A DNA stretch of 64,000 nt from Alphaproteobacteria bacterium casp-alpha6 (GCA_001510135.1 LFER01000016.1:1-64000), one strand, 5' to 3'; counted from the stretch's first letter, positions 37,469 to 47,714 are shown. Translations and numbers: made by a program. Notes: generated by a model from the sequence alone, not told the origin.

Positions 37469-38050
37469 TTACCAAAGCTCAAATTGATCCGCACATTTGC
37501 GTCTGAATTTTTTTTCAGTTTCCGGTGAAATCTGTACACGTATTTTGGGTGATACATTGGTCACCGGCAACTCAAATTCCTTTTCAAGCCGGTTCTTTAA
37601 AAACTCAACCAATGAAATTTGATCTTCATATTGGAACAGGTGGGTGATTTTAGGGCCGTCTCCGGCAGGTTTCAGAAAACTTGACTGATTGCCAATGCGG
37701 GCAAAGCGCGGAGGATCATTGCGCATGTAATGTTCGACAAATTCGTCAAATGTAATGCCGGCAGTGGAATTTTCAGAGCAATCCAGACTATCCCGAAGCC
37801 GATATCTGTACCAGCTGCTCATCCAATCGAGGGGATGGCGAATAACGGCCAGAGTTTCTATCGTTTTTTGACTGTTGTGTCCTAGAACAGGTCTAAGAAC
37901 TTTGTCAAATTTCTGAAGACTCATATGTTTGAAATTCGGCGGGCCTTTGACAGTAATGGTCGCATAAGGGGACAAAGCATGAATATAAGACGTAGATGCA
38001 GTCTTCGGCATCGACAAAAAGGCAAGATTTTTTTGCGAAAATACAAGCAC
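37469..38050 (-). CDS. sulfotransferase-like protein
   Basis: A 193-residue protein with the two PAPS-binding signatures of sulfotransferases: the 5'-phosphosulfate loop LSMPKTASTSYIHAL near residues 12-26, and the 3'-phosphate region VIRHPLDWMSSWYRYR. It is short for the fold, and no acceptor-binding domain is obvious. The start is GTG 38050, supported by a GGGAGG ribosome-binding site eight bases upstream. Proteins of this kind in roseobacters are often labelled gamma-glutamyl kinase, which the sequence does not support. It is divergent from recA. The acceptor is unknown. Confidence 0.75.
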   Translation of the reverse strand: MLVFSQKNLAFLSMPKTASTSYIHALSPYATITVKGPPNFKHMSLQKFDKVLRPVLGHNSQKTIETLAVIRHPLDWMSSWYRYRLRDSLDCSENSTAGITFDEFVEHYMRNDPPRFARIGNQSSFLKPAGDGPKITHLFQYEDQISLVEFLKNRLEKEFELPVTNVSPKIRVQISPETEKKFRRKCADQFELW

Positions 38051-38143
38051 TTATTGTGCCTCCCGTACAATACAGAAATTACAGCAACCGTCGTATACTA
38101 CTAATTAACACTTAGCTATAAAACTAACTTTATTAAAATATTC

Positions 38144-38172
38144 TTGAAATGTTCTCATTTTTTTTCCATAAG
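38144..38172 (+). promoter_or_regulatory. probable recA promoter
   Basis: TTGAAA (38144-38149) and CATAAG (38167-38172) with 17 bases between them. The expected start site falls inside the SOS box immediately downstream, which fits repression by LexA. Confidence 0.45.
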
Positions 38173-38174
38173 GA

Positions 38175-38189
38175 GAACAAGAGTAGAAC
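38175..38189 (+). promoter_or_regulatory. SOS box (LexA operator) of recA
   Basis: GAAC at 38175-38178 and GAAC at 38186-38189 with exactly seven bases between, the direct-repeat SOS box known from alphaproteobacteria such as Rhodobacter. It lies 55 bases before the recA ATG and overlaps the predicted transcription start. Confidence 0.85.
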
Positions 38190-38244
38190 AAAGCAGTCAT
38201 TGCCGAACGTGTGCGGCTATGAAATAAGAAAGGCAAAACAGAAA

Positions 38245-39318
38245 ATGGCAGACCTTCTCACAATGGATACAAAACGTAATAGCGATAAGCAAAAAGCGCT
38301 CGACAGTGCTCTGGCACAAATTGAACGCCAATTCGGTAAAGGTTCGATTATGAAGCTGGGTGGGGAAAATGCCATTCAGGAAATCGAAGCCACCTCGACC
38401 GGTTCCCTTGGGCTTGATATTGCTCTTGGCATTGGGGGATTGCCCAAGGGTCGGATTATTGAAATCTTTGGCCCTGAAAGTTCCGGTAAAACGACTCTCA
38501 CGCTGCATTGCGTGGCTGAGGAACAGAAAAAAGGGGGGGTTTGTGCATTTGTGGATGCGGAACATGCGCTTGATCCTCAATATGCAAAAAAATTGGGTAT
38601 TGATTTGGATGAGTTGTTGATCAGTCAGCCTGATACCGGAGAACAAGCGCTCGAAATAACAGACACGCTTGTGCGCTCGGGCGCAGTGAATTTGATCGTC
38701 GTTGATTCCGTTGCGGCGCTTACGCCCAAGTCTGAATTAGAGGGTGATATGGGCGATAGCAGTGTTGGTGTTCAGGCGCGTTTGATGAGCCAAGCCATGC
38801 GCAAGCTGACAGGATCTATCAGCCGAAGCAAGTGCATGGTCATTTTTATCAATCAAATTCGGATGAAAATAGGCGTCATGTTTGGTAGCCCTGAAACCAC
38901 AACAGGAGGCAATGCGCTTAAGTTTTATTCCTCTGTGCGCTTGGATATTCGCCGGATAGGAGCGATTAAGGATCGTGAGGAAGTGATCGGGAATGCCACG
39001 CGGGTGAAGGTTGTCAAAAACAAAGTCGCACCACCCTTTAAACAGGTTGAATTTGACATCATCTACGGAGAGGGCATTTCCAAAACGGGCGAATTGTTAG
39101 ATCTGGGTGTTAAGGTTGGCGTCGTGGATAAATCGGGTGCTTGGTACAGTTATGGAGATGAACGGATCGGGCAGGGGCGAGAAAACGCAAAGACCTTTTT
39201 GAAGGAAAACGAAGCGATGGCTCTGGACATAGAGGACAAGATCCGTGCCGCACATGGGTTGGATTTTGATATTAGTTTTTCGGAAGGACAGGAAAATGAT
39301 GACGTCCTTGAGGCGTGA
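38245..39318 (+). CDS. recA: recombinase RecA
   Basis: A 357-residue RecA that forms filaments on single-stranded DNA, catalyses strand exchange and activates LexA self-cleavage. The Walker A motif is GPESSGKTT, with the alphaproteobacterial [18 protein letters not shown] and the L2 loop around [22 protein letters not shown]. The frame is open upstream to 38149, but ATG 38245 matches the family start (MADLLTMD) and has AGAAAGG upstream. The C-terminal acidic tail is present. It is followed by a good terminator. Confidence 0.98.
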   Translation: MADLLTMDTKRNSDKQKALDSALAQIERQFGKGSIMKLGGENAIQEIEATSTGSLGLDIALGIGGLPKGRIIEIFGPESSGKTTLTLHCVAEEQKKGGVCAFVDAEHALDPQYAKKLGIDLDELLISQPDTGEQALEITDTLVRSGAVNLIVVDSVAALTPKSELEGDMGDSSVGVQARLMSQAMRKLTGSISRSKCMVIFINQIRMKIGVMFGSPETTTGGNALKFYSSVRLDIRRIGAIKDREEVIGNATRVKVVKNKVAPPFKQVEFDIIYGEGISKTGELLDLGVKVGVVDKSGAWYSYGDERIGQGRENAKTFLKENEAMALDIEDKIRAAHGLDFDISFSEGQENDDVLEA

Positions 39319-39343
39319 TTGCTCTTCTTGGTATTGAAGCTAC

Positions 39344-39376
39344 GGGCCGCCTGATTTGGCGGCCCTTTGTTTTTTG
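39344..39376 (+). terminator. recA terminator
   Basis: A perfect 8-bp GC stem (GGGCCGCC with GGCGGCCC), a 6-base loop, then TTTGTTTTTT. It lies 25 bases after the recA stop codon. Confidence 0.9.
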
Positions 39377-39474
39377 CATTGGGTGCGCGCTTTGCGTTGC
39401 GAAGCAGTGGACATAGGCGCGAGGGAAGGCTACACGTCACTCTGTTTACACCTATGATATGAGAAGACACTGCC

Positions 39475-42144
39475 ATGCCATCGCTAAACGACATCCGATC
39501 CACCTTTCTGAATTACTTTGGCAAGAATGATCATGAGATCGTCGCGGCAAGCCCCTTGGTCCCGCGCAATGATCCGACCTTGATGTTTGTCAACTCGGGT
39601 ATGGTGCAATTCAAAAACCTGTTCACAGGGGTGGAAACCCGCGATTATCAGCGCGCGACGACCTCTCAAAAATGTGTGCGTGCCGGCGGAAAGCACAATG
39701 ACCTCGACAATGTGGGCTACACAGCGCGCCATCATACATTTTTCGAAATGCTCGGCAATTTCAGCTTTGGTGATTATTTCAAATCGGACGCAATTCCCTT
39801 TGCTTGGGAATTGTTGACCAAAGAATTTGGCCTGAACAAAGACCGCCTTCTTGTCACTGTGTATCATACCGATGATGAGGCCGCAGAGATTTGGAAAAAA
39901 GTGGCCGGTTTCAGTGATGATAAAATCATCCGGATCGCCACAAGTGATAATTTCTGGATGATGGGCCCGACGGGACCTTGTGGGCCTTGTACGGAAATTT
40001 TTTATGATCATGGCGATCATATCTGGGGGGGGCCTCCGGGCAGTGCGGAAGAAGATGGGGACAGATTCATTGAAATCTGGAACCTCGTTTTCATGCAGAA
40101 CGAAAAATTCGAAGACGGCAGTATGATCGATCTGGAAAAGCAATCCATTGACACAGGGATGGGGCTTGAACGCATTGGTGCACTATTGCAGGGCAAACAC
40201 GACAATTATGACACTGATTTGATGCGCGCCTTGATTGAGGCGAGCGCCGATCTCTCCGATGGTGCGCCCGATGGTCCGGGAAAAATGCATCACCGTGTCA
40301 TTGCGGACCATTTGCGGTCTACCTCTTTTTTGATTGCCGATGGGGTAATGCCGTCCAATGATGGGCGTGGTTATGTTTTGCGCCGCATCATGCGCCGTGC
40401 GATGCGCCATGCGCATCTCTTGGGTGTGAAAGACCCTTTGATGCATCGCCTTGTTCCGGCATTGGTAAGTAAAATGGGCGCGGCCTATCCCGAATTGCCC
40501 CGTGCACAGTCATTGATTGAAGAAACCCTGCGCCTTGAGGAAACCCGCTTTAAGCAAACGCTTGATCGTGGTCTCAAATTGCTGGACGAGGAATTGGTTC
40601 ATGTCGCCGACGGGGGCGAATTGGACGGGGAAACCGCCTTTAAACTCTACGATACCTATGGGTTCCCTCTTGATCTGACCCAAGACGCTTTGCGGGAAAA
40701 GGGTCGCACCGTTGATGTGGCAGGATTTGATGCTGCGATGGCAGAGCAAAAAGCCAAAGCGCGTGCCGCGTGGAGTGGTACGGGCGAAGCAGCAGATGCA
40801 GCGATTTGGTTTGATGTTGCTGACAAACATGGCGCGACTGAGTTTTTGGGATATGAAACAGAGCAGGCGGAGGCACAATGCCTGTCGATAATAAAGGATG
40901 GTGTAGAAATTTCCTCTGCCTCAAAAGGGGACAGCGTGCAAATTGTGGTCAACCAGACACCCTTTTATGCAGAAAGCGGCGGGCAGGTTGGCGATAGCGG
41001 TCTTGTTCGTGGAGATGGCTTTGCCGCGAGGGTAAAAGACACGAAAAAAGTGTCGGGGGTTTTTGTGCATTTTGCAGACATTGACGAGGGTAAAGTCAAT
41101 GCCGGTGATAGTCTTGTTTTGACTGTGGATCGCGCACGCCGTCAAAATATCCGTGCAAACCATTCTGCCACACATCTTTTACATGAGGCTCTGCGCCGTG
41201 CGTTGGGCGATCATGTGGCACAGAAAGGGTCGATGAATGCAGAGGATCGGCTACGTTTTGACTTTAGCCATTCCAAACCACTTAGCGCAGAGGAGCTCAA
41301 AACCGTCGAAGCCGAAGTAAATGCATTCATCCGTCAAAATACTCCGGTTGAGACCCGAATCATGACGCCCGACGATGCGCGTGAGATCGGCGCACAGGCC
41401 CTTTTTGGTGAAAAATACGGGGATGAAGTGCGCGTCGTTTCCATGGGTCGTCTTGAGGAATCAGGCAAAGGCGGAAACGGAGATGTTTATTCATTGGAAC
41501 TTTGTGGGGGCACGCATGTGCGCCAGACGGGTGACATTGGCATGTTTATAACGATGGGCGACAGCGCAAGCAGTGCCGGTGTGCGCCGGATCGAAGCTCT
41601 GACGGGTGATGCGGCCTATACCCATCTTTATGCGCAGTCCTCTGCCTTGGCTGCTGTGGCAGCGGAACTGAAAAGCCAGCCGGCCGATGTTCCTGACCGC
41701 GTGAAATTGCTCCTTGAGGAGCGTAAGTCGCTTAGCAATGAAGTGGCTCAATTGCGCCGGCAATTGGCCATGGCAGGCGATTCTGGGGGGACTGGCGGAT
41801 CAAACGCACGCAAAATAGGGCAGATCTCTTTTGTCGCACAGGTCTTGAGTGGCGTTTCAGGAAAAGATCTTCCATCCTTGATCGACGAACATAAATCCCA
41901 ACTGGGAAGCGGGGCGGTGCTGCTTTTGGCCGAAGGGGATGGAAAAGTTGCTGTTTGCGCGGGCGTCACAGAGGATCTGACCGCCAGCCTCTCTGCTGTG
42001 GATCTGGTTCAAGCTGCAGTTCCTCTTTTGGGTGGCAAAGGCGGCGGTGGCCGTCCTGATATGGCGCGTGGCGGAGGCAGTGATTTGTCTGGAGCTGATG
42101 AGGCCATCAAGGCCGCCGAAGCGATAATAGAAGGAGCACAATAA
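39475..42144 (+). CDS. alaS: alanyl-tRNA synthetase
   Basis: An 889-residue class II synthetase that charges tRNA-Ala. The catalytic core begins [18 protein letters not shown], motif 2 lies near [18 protein letters not shown], and the editing domain has the zinc-binding HxxxH ([10 protein letters not shown]) and CGGTHV. The C-terminal glycine-rich DHHA1 oligomerisation domain contains [15 protein letters not shown]. Length is normal. It is translationally coupled to the DUF1330 gene (TAATG). Confidence 0.98.
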   Translation: MPSLNDIRSTFLNYFGKNDHEIVAASPLVPRNDPTLMFVNSGMVQFKNLFTGVETRDYQRATTSQKCVRAGGKHNDLDNVGYTARHHTFFEMLGNFSFGDYFKSDAIPFAWELLTKEFGLNKDRLLVTVYHTDDEAAEIWKKVAGFSDDKIIRIATSDNFWMMGPTGPCGPCTEIFYDHGDHIWGGPPGSAEEDGDRFIEIWNLVFMQNEKFEDGSMIDLEKQSIDTGMGLERIGALLQGKHDNYDTDLMRALIEASADLSDGAPDGPGKMHHRVIADHLRSTSFLIADGVMPSNDGRGYVLRRIMRRAMRHAHLLGVKDPLMHRLVPALVSKMGAAYPELPRAQSLIEETLRLEETRFKQTLDRGLKLLDEELVHVADGGELDGETAFKLYDTYGFPLDLTQDALREKGRTVDVAGFDAAMAEQKAKARAAWSGTGEAADAAIWFDVADKHGATEFLGYETEQAEAQCLSIIKDGVEISSASKGDSVQIVVNQTPFYAESGGQVGDSGLVRGDGFAARVKDTKKVSGVFVHFADIDEGKVNAGDSLVLTVDRARRQNIRANHSATHLLHEALRRALGDHVAQKGSMNAEDRLRFDFSHSKPLSAEELKTVEAEVNAFIRQNTPVETRIMTPDDAREIGAQALFGEKYGDEVRVVSMGRLEESGKGGNGDVYSLELCGGTHVRQTGDIGMFITMGDSASSAGVRRIEALTGDAAYTHLYAQSSALAAVAAELKSQPADVPDRVKLLLEERKSLSNEVAQLRRQLAMAGDSGGTGGSNARKIGQISFVAQVLSGVSGKDLPSLIDEHKSQLGSGAVLLLAEGDGKVAVCAGVTEDLTASLSAVDLVQAAVPLLGGKGGGGRPDMARGGGSDLSGADEAIKAAEAIIEGAQ

Positions 42145-42431
42145 TGTCAGCACTTTGGATTGCGCATGTGAGCGTGAATGACGCAGAATCTTACGCCAAA
42201 TACGCGGAACTTGCGGGACCGGCGATTGCCAAACATGGCGGTCACTTCATTGCCCGTGCGGGGCGCTATGTTCAGCTGGAGGGCAAAGATCGCCCACGCA
42301 ACGTGGTGGCGAAATTTCCAAGTCTTGAGGCCGCAGAGGCCTGCTATCATTCACCTGAATATCAGGCTGCCCTTGATCACGCCCGCGGTGCGGCAGAGCG
42401 TGAACTGGTGGTCGTTGAAATTACAGAATAA
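42144..42431 (+). CDS. DUF1330 family protein
   Basis: A 95-residue alpha/beta-barrel ferredoxin-fold protein of the DUF1330 family: ALWIAHVSVNDAESYAKYAE, a central GGHFIARAGRYVQLEG and C-terminal ELVVVEITE. Function is unknown for the family. It shares the TAATG junction with alaS and so is made with it. Its stop codon is only 17 bases from that of the convergent typA. Confidence 0.88.
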   Translation: MSALWIAHVSVNDAESYAKYAELAGPAIAKHGGHFIARAGRYVQLEGKDRPRNVVAKFPSLEAAEACYHSPEYQAALDHARGAAERELVVVEITE

Positions 42432-42448
42432 CGATATAAAACAAAGCC

Positions 42449-44269
42449 TTAGCCGGCTTTGCTCATGCGCTTTCTTTCATGTGTATCAAGGTAGCGTTTG
42501 CGCAGGCGAATAGATTGTGGCGTGACTTCTACCAATTCGTCATCGTTGATATATGCAATCGCTTCTTCGAGTGAAAACTGTGTATGTGGTGTCAAACGTA
42601 CAGCTTCGTCCGTACCAGAGGCGCGCACATTGGTGAGCTTTTTGCCCTTCAGGGGGTTCACTTCAAGGTCATTGTCGCGGCTGTGCTCTCCGATAATCAT
42701 ACCTTGATAGACCTGCACCTGCGAGCCGATAAACATGCGTCCGCGGTCCTCTAGATTCCAAAGCGCATATGCGACAGAGACGCCGTCTTCCATTGAAATG
42801 AGCACTCCGGCGCGTCGTCCCGCAATAGGGCCTTTGAATGGTTCCCAAGAATGGAACACACGGTTTAGCACGCCAGTCCCGCGTGTGTCTGTCAAGAACT
42901 CTCCGTGGTATCCGATCAACCCGCGGGAGGGTACATGGGCGACAATGCGTGTCTTTCCCGCACCTGCAGGGCGCATATCGACCATTTCGCCTTTGCGCGG
43001 GCCGGTGACTTTTTCAATAACTGCCCCCGTATAATCATCGTCCACGTCAATTGTGACCTCTTCGATGGGTTCAAGGCGCACGCCATTATCATCTTCGCGG
43101 AATAATACCTGCGGTCGTGAAATGGACAGTTCAAATCCTTCGCGACGCATATTTTCAATCAAAACACCCATTTGCAATTCGCCGCGCCCTGCGACTTCGA
43201 AAGCCTCACCGCCCGGAGTATCGCTCACGCGGATGGCGACATTGCTTTCGGCTTCTTTCATCAACCGGTCGCGGATCACACGGCTCTGGACCTTTTTGCC
43301 CTCCCGCCCTGCGAGAGGACTGTCGTTGATCCCGAATGTAACGGTGATCGTGGGGGGGTCAATCGGTTGCGCCTCAATCGGGGTGTCAACAGCCAAAGCA
43401 CAAAGCGTATCAGACACCGTTGCTTTGCTCATCCCTGCTAATGACACGATATCGCCTGCAACTGCTTCGTCGATATCGGCCTGACCCAGACCGCGGAATG
43501 CTTGAATACGGGTCACACGGAATTGTTCGAACTTTTGTCCTGTGCGCGAGAGTGCCTGAAGGGTCGCACCGACTTTCAACCGGCCGTTCTCGACCCGACC
43601 TGTGAGGATACGACCCACAAAGGGATCTGTGCCAAGCGTTGTTGCAAGCATCCGAAAATCTTCGTTTTGATGGGCGATCTGTCTTGGTGCAGGTACATGA
43701 TTGACAATCAGATCGAAGAGCGCCGCGAGATCTTTGCGGGGGCCATGTAGCTCCGTGTCCGCCCAACCAGAGCGACCAGAGGCGTAAAGATGGGGAAAAT
43801 CGAGCTGATCTTCGTTTGCGTCAAGCGCTGCGAAGAGATCAAAACATTCATCCAAGGCGCGGTCGGGTTCGGCGTCTGGTTTATCCACTTTGTTTAAGAC
43901 AACGATCGGGCGCAGTCCAAGTGCCAGCGCTTTGGAGGTCACAAATTTAGTCTGTGGCATTGGCCCTTCTGCGGCGTCAACGAGAAGCACCACTCCGTCC
44001 ACCATGCTCAGGATCCGCTCGACCTCTCCACCGAAATCAGCGTGTCCCGGGGTGTCCACAATGTTGATGCGGGTATCTTTCCAAACGACGGACGTCGCTT
44101 TGGCAAGTATCGTAATACCGCGTTCGCGCTCTAGATCATTGCTGTCCATCGCACGTTCGACCACTGCCTGATTTGCGCGAAACGCCCCAGATTGCTTAAG
44201 CAGCTCATCGACGAGCGTTGTTTTCCCATGATCAACATGAGCGATGATTGCGATGTTGCGCAAATCCAT
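42449..44269 (-). CDS. typA: ribosome-associated translational GTPase TypA/BipA
   Basis: A 606-residue translational GTPase related to EF-G. The G1 motif is [11 protein letters not shown]3 is [12 protein letters not shown], and G4 is [13 protein letters not shown]. Domains II, III and V follow, and the BipA-specific C-terminal domain includes [12 protein letters not shown]-like sequence ([16 protein letters not shown]). It helps ribosome assembly and growth under stress. It is on the minus strand, convergent with DUF1330, and the MttB-type gene precedes it on its upstream side with a 111-base gap. Confidence 0.97.
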   Translation of the reverse strand: MDLRNIAIIAHVDHGKTTLVDELLKQSGAFRANQAVVERAMDSNDLERERGITILAKATSVVWKDTRINIVDTPGHADFGGEVERILSMVDGVVLLVDAAEGPMPQTKFVTSKALALGLRPIVVLNKVDKPDAEPDRALDECFDLFAALDANEDQLDFPHLYASGRSGWADTELHGPRKDLAALFDLIVNHVPAPRQIAHQNEDFRMLATTLGTDPFVGRILTGRVENGRLKVGATLQALSRTGQKFEQFRVTRIQAFRGLGQADIDEAVAGDIVSLAGMSKATVSDTLCALAVDTPIEAQPIDPPTITVTFGINDSPLAGREGKKVQSRVIRDRLMKEAESNVAIRVSDTPGGEAFEVAGRGELQMGVLIENMRREGFELSISRPQVLFREDDNGVRLEPIEEVTIDVDDDYTGAVIEKVTGPRKGEMVDMRPAGAGKTRIVAHVPSRGLIGYHGEFLTDTRGTGVLNRVFHSWEPFKGPIAGRRAGVLISMEDGVSVAYALWNLEDRGRMFIGSQVQVYQGMIIGEHSRDNDLEVNPLKGKKLTNVRASGTDEAVRLTPHTQFSLEEAIAYINDDELVEVTPQSIRLRKRYLDTHERKRMSKAG

Positions 44270-44380
44270 TGAAATCGTCCTATTTCAGAGAAGTTGGCGA
44301 TGCCCTACATCCTCTGAACGGAAATGACCAGAGAACTTCGGGCTTTTTTCAAACTTCTCTCGCTCCTGTGTCAATAAACA

Positions 44381-45919
44381 CTATACAGGAAGGTGAATTT
44401 TGAACGCTTCGCGGATAGCACGATCAACGTCTGGGGCAAAACGGGCCGAAGAGGGTTCAGATAAGATGGCTTCTTTTCGTGCAATCGCTTTTTGGATCAG
44501 GTCGGGTTTTCCGAGTTCATCCCATTCCTTTGGTGAGGTTCTGTCGCCAAGTTCGGGATAGATATATTCCGTCTGCATGACCGAGAGCGTTTGATCCGAT
44601 CCAAGGTAATGACCGGGTCCCCCCATACAGGTCTGGCGGATGACATCCACGCTGACCGTGTCCTCGGTCACTTCGATGCCACGCACGCAGCGCATAGCTT
44701 GCCCCAAGAGATCATCACCAAGCACAAGAGATTCGAGGCAAAACCCGAGAAGTGAGGCATGCATGCCCGCCGCCTCGTAGACCATATTCAATCCCGAAAG
44801 CCCTGCCATGACATTCGACGTGGCCTGTTCCCAGCCTGCCTGCATATCAGGCAGCTTGGCATCTGCAATCCCCGCCGCTGCACCACCAGGAAGGTTGTAG
44901 AACCGGTGCATCTGTGCACAGCCTGCTGTCAAAAGCGCCTGTTCGCCACTGCCTCCTGACATCGCTCCCGTGCGCAGATCCGATACAAACGGCCAAGTTC
45001 CAAAAATCGCAGTATGGCCCGGTTTGATGGACTGAACGTAGAAAAGCCCTGCAAGGCATTCTGCAACCGCCTGAACAATTGCACCGGCAATTGGGGCAGG
45101 GGCTGTGGCTCCGGCTTGTCCCGCGCTGAGAAGCAGGATTGGCATGCCTTGGTGGATGCATTCTTCCATCACCAGACAGCTTTCCGTGGCGAATTTCATG
45201 GGCGGTACGACAAAGCAGTTCGAATTTGACACGAACGGACGCGCGCGCCATGCGTCTTCTCCTCCCGCGATCATGTGCAGCATTTTAAATGCATCACGCG
45301 CAAACCCCACTTCGGTAAAGGAAGTGCCCACATGTTTCGTTGTTCCCGAACAGCAGGCATAAATCGTGTTGAGGTCCATCTCACGATTGTCAACAATATC
45401 GCGACAGACCATTGGTCTTTGCAGAAAATGGATATTGTCAAGTTTGTCGGTCAGCCGTGCTGCGTCAAAGAGATCTTTGACCGTACTGTCACGATAATTC
45501 CGCCCCTCGACATCCACGACATGAACAGCGGCACCGGCAGTGCCAAAGTGGACATTGCTTCCGCTGAGGTCGAGATCGTTTTTGCCGTCCCGACTATAAA
45601 GCGTGATTGACCGATTGGCTGAGGCAATCGTGTCTTCAATCAAAGCGCGAGGAAAACGAAGTCGTCCATCGTCGCCAAGAATGGCACCCGCTGCGGTCAT
45701 GTAGTCAATCCCGCTCTGTGGGGCATCTGCAAGGCCTATGGTTTCAAGGGCATCAAGGACGGCTTGGTGTATGCGTTCAATGCCCTCTTGGCTAAGTGGC
45801 TGATATCGCCCGCCGGGAAGGCCGGCGCGCACAGGGCGAAGGTGTTCAGCTAGAGGTGCCGCGCGTGCAGATCTGCGTGCTAAACGGCCACCGGCGCGGC
45901 GAGAAGGTTGTGCTGTCAT
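44381..45919 (-). CDS. MttB-family (trimethylamine methyltransferase-like) protein without pyrrolysine
   Basis: A 512-residue protein of the trimethylamine methyltransferase (MttB) superfamily. Archaeal MttB carries pyrrolysine at an in-frame TAG; this frame reads through with ordinary codons, so it belongs to the non-pyrrolysine group whose known members demethylate quaternary amines such as glycine betaine, proline betaine or carnitine through a corrinoid protein. The family pattern is visible in ISGG-like glycine-rich turns (GGSGEQALLTAGCAQM, GGAAAGIADAKLPDMQAG) and QTCMGGPGHYLGSDQT near the C terminus. The N-terminal 30 residues are Arg/Ala-rich and probably disordered. The ATG has CGGAG upstream. 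No corrinoid protein or second methyltransferase is in the window, so the substrate and acceptor are open. Confidence 0.88.
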   Translation of the reverse strand: MTAQPSRRAGGRLARRSARAAPLAEHLRPVRAGLPGGRYQPLSQEGIERIHQAVLDALETIGLADAPQSGIDYMTAAGAILGDDGRLRFPRALIEDTIASANRSITLYSRDGKNDLDLSGSNVHFGTAGAAVHVVDVEGRNYRDSTVKDLFDAARLTDKLDNIHFLQRPMVCRDIVDNREMDLNTIYACCSGTTKHVGTSFTEVGFARDAFKMLHMIAGGEDAWRARPFVSNSNCFVVPPMKFATESCLVMEECIHQGMPILLLSAGQAGATAPAPIAGAIVQAVAECLAGLFYVQSIKPGHTAIFGTWPFVSDLRTGAMSGGSGEQALLTAGCAQMHRFYNLPGGAAAGIADAKLPDMQAGWEQATSNVMAGLSGLNMVYEAAGMHASLLGFCLESLVLGDDLLGQAMRCVRGIEVTEDTVSVDVIRQTCMGGPGHYLGSDQTLSVMQTEYIYPELGDRTSPKEWDELGKPDLIQKAIARKEAILSEPSSARFAPDVDRAIREAFKIHLPV

Positions 45920-45976
45920 GGGAAACTCCGAAAAAAGGTTAAGTGAAAAGGCGTCTTATGCTCAAATTTCACTCAA

Positions 45977-46013
45977 CGGCGCGCCGCGTGCAGCGCGACC
46001 GCGCTCCGCGCCG
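45977..46013 (-). other. GC-rich nested inverted repeat in the mttB-like 5' region
   Basis: An outer 7-bp stem (45977-45983 with 46007-46013) encloses an inner 5-bp stem with a 4-base loop (45992-46005). The block lies 58-94 bases before the mttB-like ATG and is strikingly GC-rich against AT-rich flanks. It could be a structured leader of the transcript. I compared it mentally with B12 and SAM-type riboswitch cores and could not match it. Confidence 0.4.
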
Positions 46014-46119
46014 ATCGTCAGGACTACGATTTGTATAATCGAAGCTTCTCGCTGCATTAATGAACCCTTCAAATTTGGAAATCTGGTATGATTTTATGAG
46101 AATCGAGTCTGGTCAAATT

Positions 46120-46134
46120 GCGACCTCAGGTCGC
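46120..46134. promoter_or_regulatory. 15-bp palindrome upstream of the mttB-like gene
   Basis: GCGACCT-C-AGGTCGC, with perfect 7-bp arms around one base. It lies about 200 bases upstream of the mttB-like gene and 24 bases past the mmsA terminator. Its length and shape suggest a dimeric regulator site, but no matching family is recognised. Confidence 0.35.
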
Positions 46135-46157
46135 TAATCGACTAAGCTATCTGAACA

Positions 46158-46188
46158 AATAAAAAACGCCGCCCAAAATGGACGGCGT
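46158..46188 (-). terminator. mmsA terminator
   Basis: On the minus strand ACGCCGTCC pairs with GGGCGGCGT (one G-T pair) around a 5-base loop, followed by TTTTTATTT. It lies 27 bases beyond the mmsA stop codon. Confidence 0.88.
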
Positions 46189-46214
46189 CTATCGGCGCTT
46201 AGACTTTTCTTCAA

Positions 46215-47714
46215 TTAGTCCATAGGTTTGAAATTGAACTCTCCGCCCTCTTTGATGCCTGACGGCCAGCGGGAAGTGATCGTTTTTGTGCGCGTATAAA
46301 ATTTAAACGCATCGGGCCCATGTTGGTTCAAATCGCCAAAGACCGACTTTTTCCATCCACCAAAGGTGTGATAGGCAAGTGGCACCGGAATAGGGACATT
46401 GATCCCGACCATGCCAATATTGATACGGTTGGCAAAGTCGCGCGCTGTATCCCCGTCGCGTGTAAATATCGCGGTTCCATTGCCATATTCATGGTCAATT
46501 GCCAGATTGATTGCTTCTTCATAGCTCCCGGCACGTACTGTGCTCAGAACTGGTCCGAAGATTTCCTTTTTATAGATGTCCATATCTGGTGTAACACGGT
46601 CAAAAAGATGCGGGCCAACAAAAAACCCGTTTTCATAACCCTGCAAAGTGAAATCCCGGCCATCAACGACCAACTCTGCGCCCTGATCTACACCACTTTG
46701 AACAAGGCCAAGGATATTGCGTTTGGCCGCTTCAGTGACAACTGGACCGTAATCTATGTCATCGCCCGCAGTATAGGGTCCGACTTTCAACTTTTCGATG
46801 CGTGGAACAAGTTTTTCAATCAAACGGTCCGCAGTTTCCTCGCCTACGGGCAAGGCTACGGATATCGCCATGCAACGTTCCCCCGCCGCACCATAGCCGG
46901 CACCAACCAATGCATCCGCAGCTTGATCCATATCAGCATCTGGCATGATGATCATGTGGTTTTTGGCACCGCCAAAACACTGCACCCGCTTCCCATGGCT
47001 GCATCCGCGACCATAGATATATTCCGCAATCGGAGTTGATCCCACAAAACCGATAGATTGAATGACAGGATGCTCGATAATAGCATCCACTGCCTCTTTA
47101 TCGCCATTTACCACTTGCAAGACGCCTTTTGGAAGGCCTGCTTCTTCCATCAGCTCTGCCAACATCAGCGGAACAGATGGATCACGTTCAGATGGTTTGA
47201 GAATAAAGGCGTTCCCGCAAACAATTGCAGGGGCAAACATCCACATGGGGATCATTGCAGGGAAATTGAACGGTGTAATGCCTGCCGTCACGCCGAGGGC
47301 CTGACGCATGGAATACATGTCAATGCCCGGACCTGCGCTATCTGTAAATTCCCCTTTCAGCATTTGGGGTGCCCCAATGCAGTATTCTACAACTTCTAAT
47401 CCGCGTTGCACGTCGCCTTTAGCATCTGGGATGGTTTTACCATGCTCGCGGCTCAATGCTTCGGCCAGCTTGTCCATATCTCGATTCAAAAGATCGACGA
47501 ATTTCATCATGACACGTGCACGGCGTTGCGGGTTTACAGCGGCCCATTGAGGTTGAACTCTTGCGGCAACATCCACTGCTATAGCCAATTCTGCTGCAGA
47601 GGCGAGCGGTACTTTGTACTGGACTTCGCCAGTCGCAGGGTTAAACACATCGGCGAAACGCCCAGATGTCCCTTTAACGTGTTTCCCGTCAATGTAATGC
47701 GTTAACTCAGTCAT
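46215..47714 (-). CDS. mmsA: CoA-acylating methylmalonate-semialdehyde dehydrogenase
   Basis: A 499-residue aldehyde-dehydrogenase-family enzyme that converts (methyl)malonate semialdehyde with CoA and NAD to propionyl- or acetyl-CoA, in valine, inositol and beta-alanine breakdown. Features are the N-terminal HYIDGKHVKGTSGRFADVFN, the NAD site FVGSTPIAEYIY, and the catalytic cysteine in GAAGERCMAIS. The absence of the usual general-base glutamate region in favour of CFGGAKNHMIIMPDAD is typical of this CoA-dependent subfamily. It is monocistronic, ending at its own terminator, and divergent from coaD. Confidence 0.95.
   Translation of the reverse strand: MTELTHYIDGKHVKGTSGRFADVFNPATGEVQYKVPLASAAELAIAVDVAARVQPQWAAVNPQRRARVMMKFVDLLNRDMDKLAEALSREHGKTIPDAKGDVQRGLEVVEYCIGAPQMLKGEFTDSAGPGIDMYSMRQALGVTAGITPFNFPAMIPMWMFAPAIVCGNAFILKPSERDPSVPLMLAELMEEAGLPKGVLQVVNGDKEAVDAIIEHPVIQSIGFVGSTPIAEYIYGRGCSHGKRVQCFGGAKNHMIIMPDADMDQAADALVGAGYGAAGERCMAISVALPVGEETADRLIEKLVPRIEKLKVGPYTAGDDIDYGPVVTEAAKRNILGLVQSGVDQGAELVVDGRDFTLQGYENGFFVGPHLFDRVTPDMDIYKKEIFGPVLSTVRAGSYEEAINLAIDHEYGNGTAIFTRDGDTARDFANRINIGMVGINVPIPVPLAYHTFGGWKKSVFGDLNQHGPDAFKFYTRTKTITSRWPSGIKEGGEFNFKPMD

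Noticed and set aside
37469-38050. Gamma-glutamyl kinase
   Set aside because: This label is common for such genes in roseobacters, but the sequence has PAPS-binding sulfotransferase motifs and no amino-acid kinase fold features.
39484-40143. 219-codon open frame on the minus strand
   Set aside because: Antisense to the 5' part of alaS, which is complete and conserved.
44381-45919. Pyrrolysine-encoding TAG in the MttB homologue
   Set aside because: The 512-codon frame is uninterrupted, so no amber codon is read through.
46320-47039. 239-codon open frame on the plus strand
   Set aside because: It lies wholly antisense to mmsA, whose motifs and length are intact; the frame is a shadow of the mmsA codon bias.
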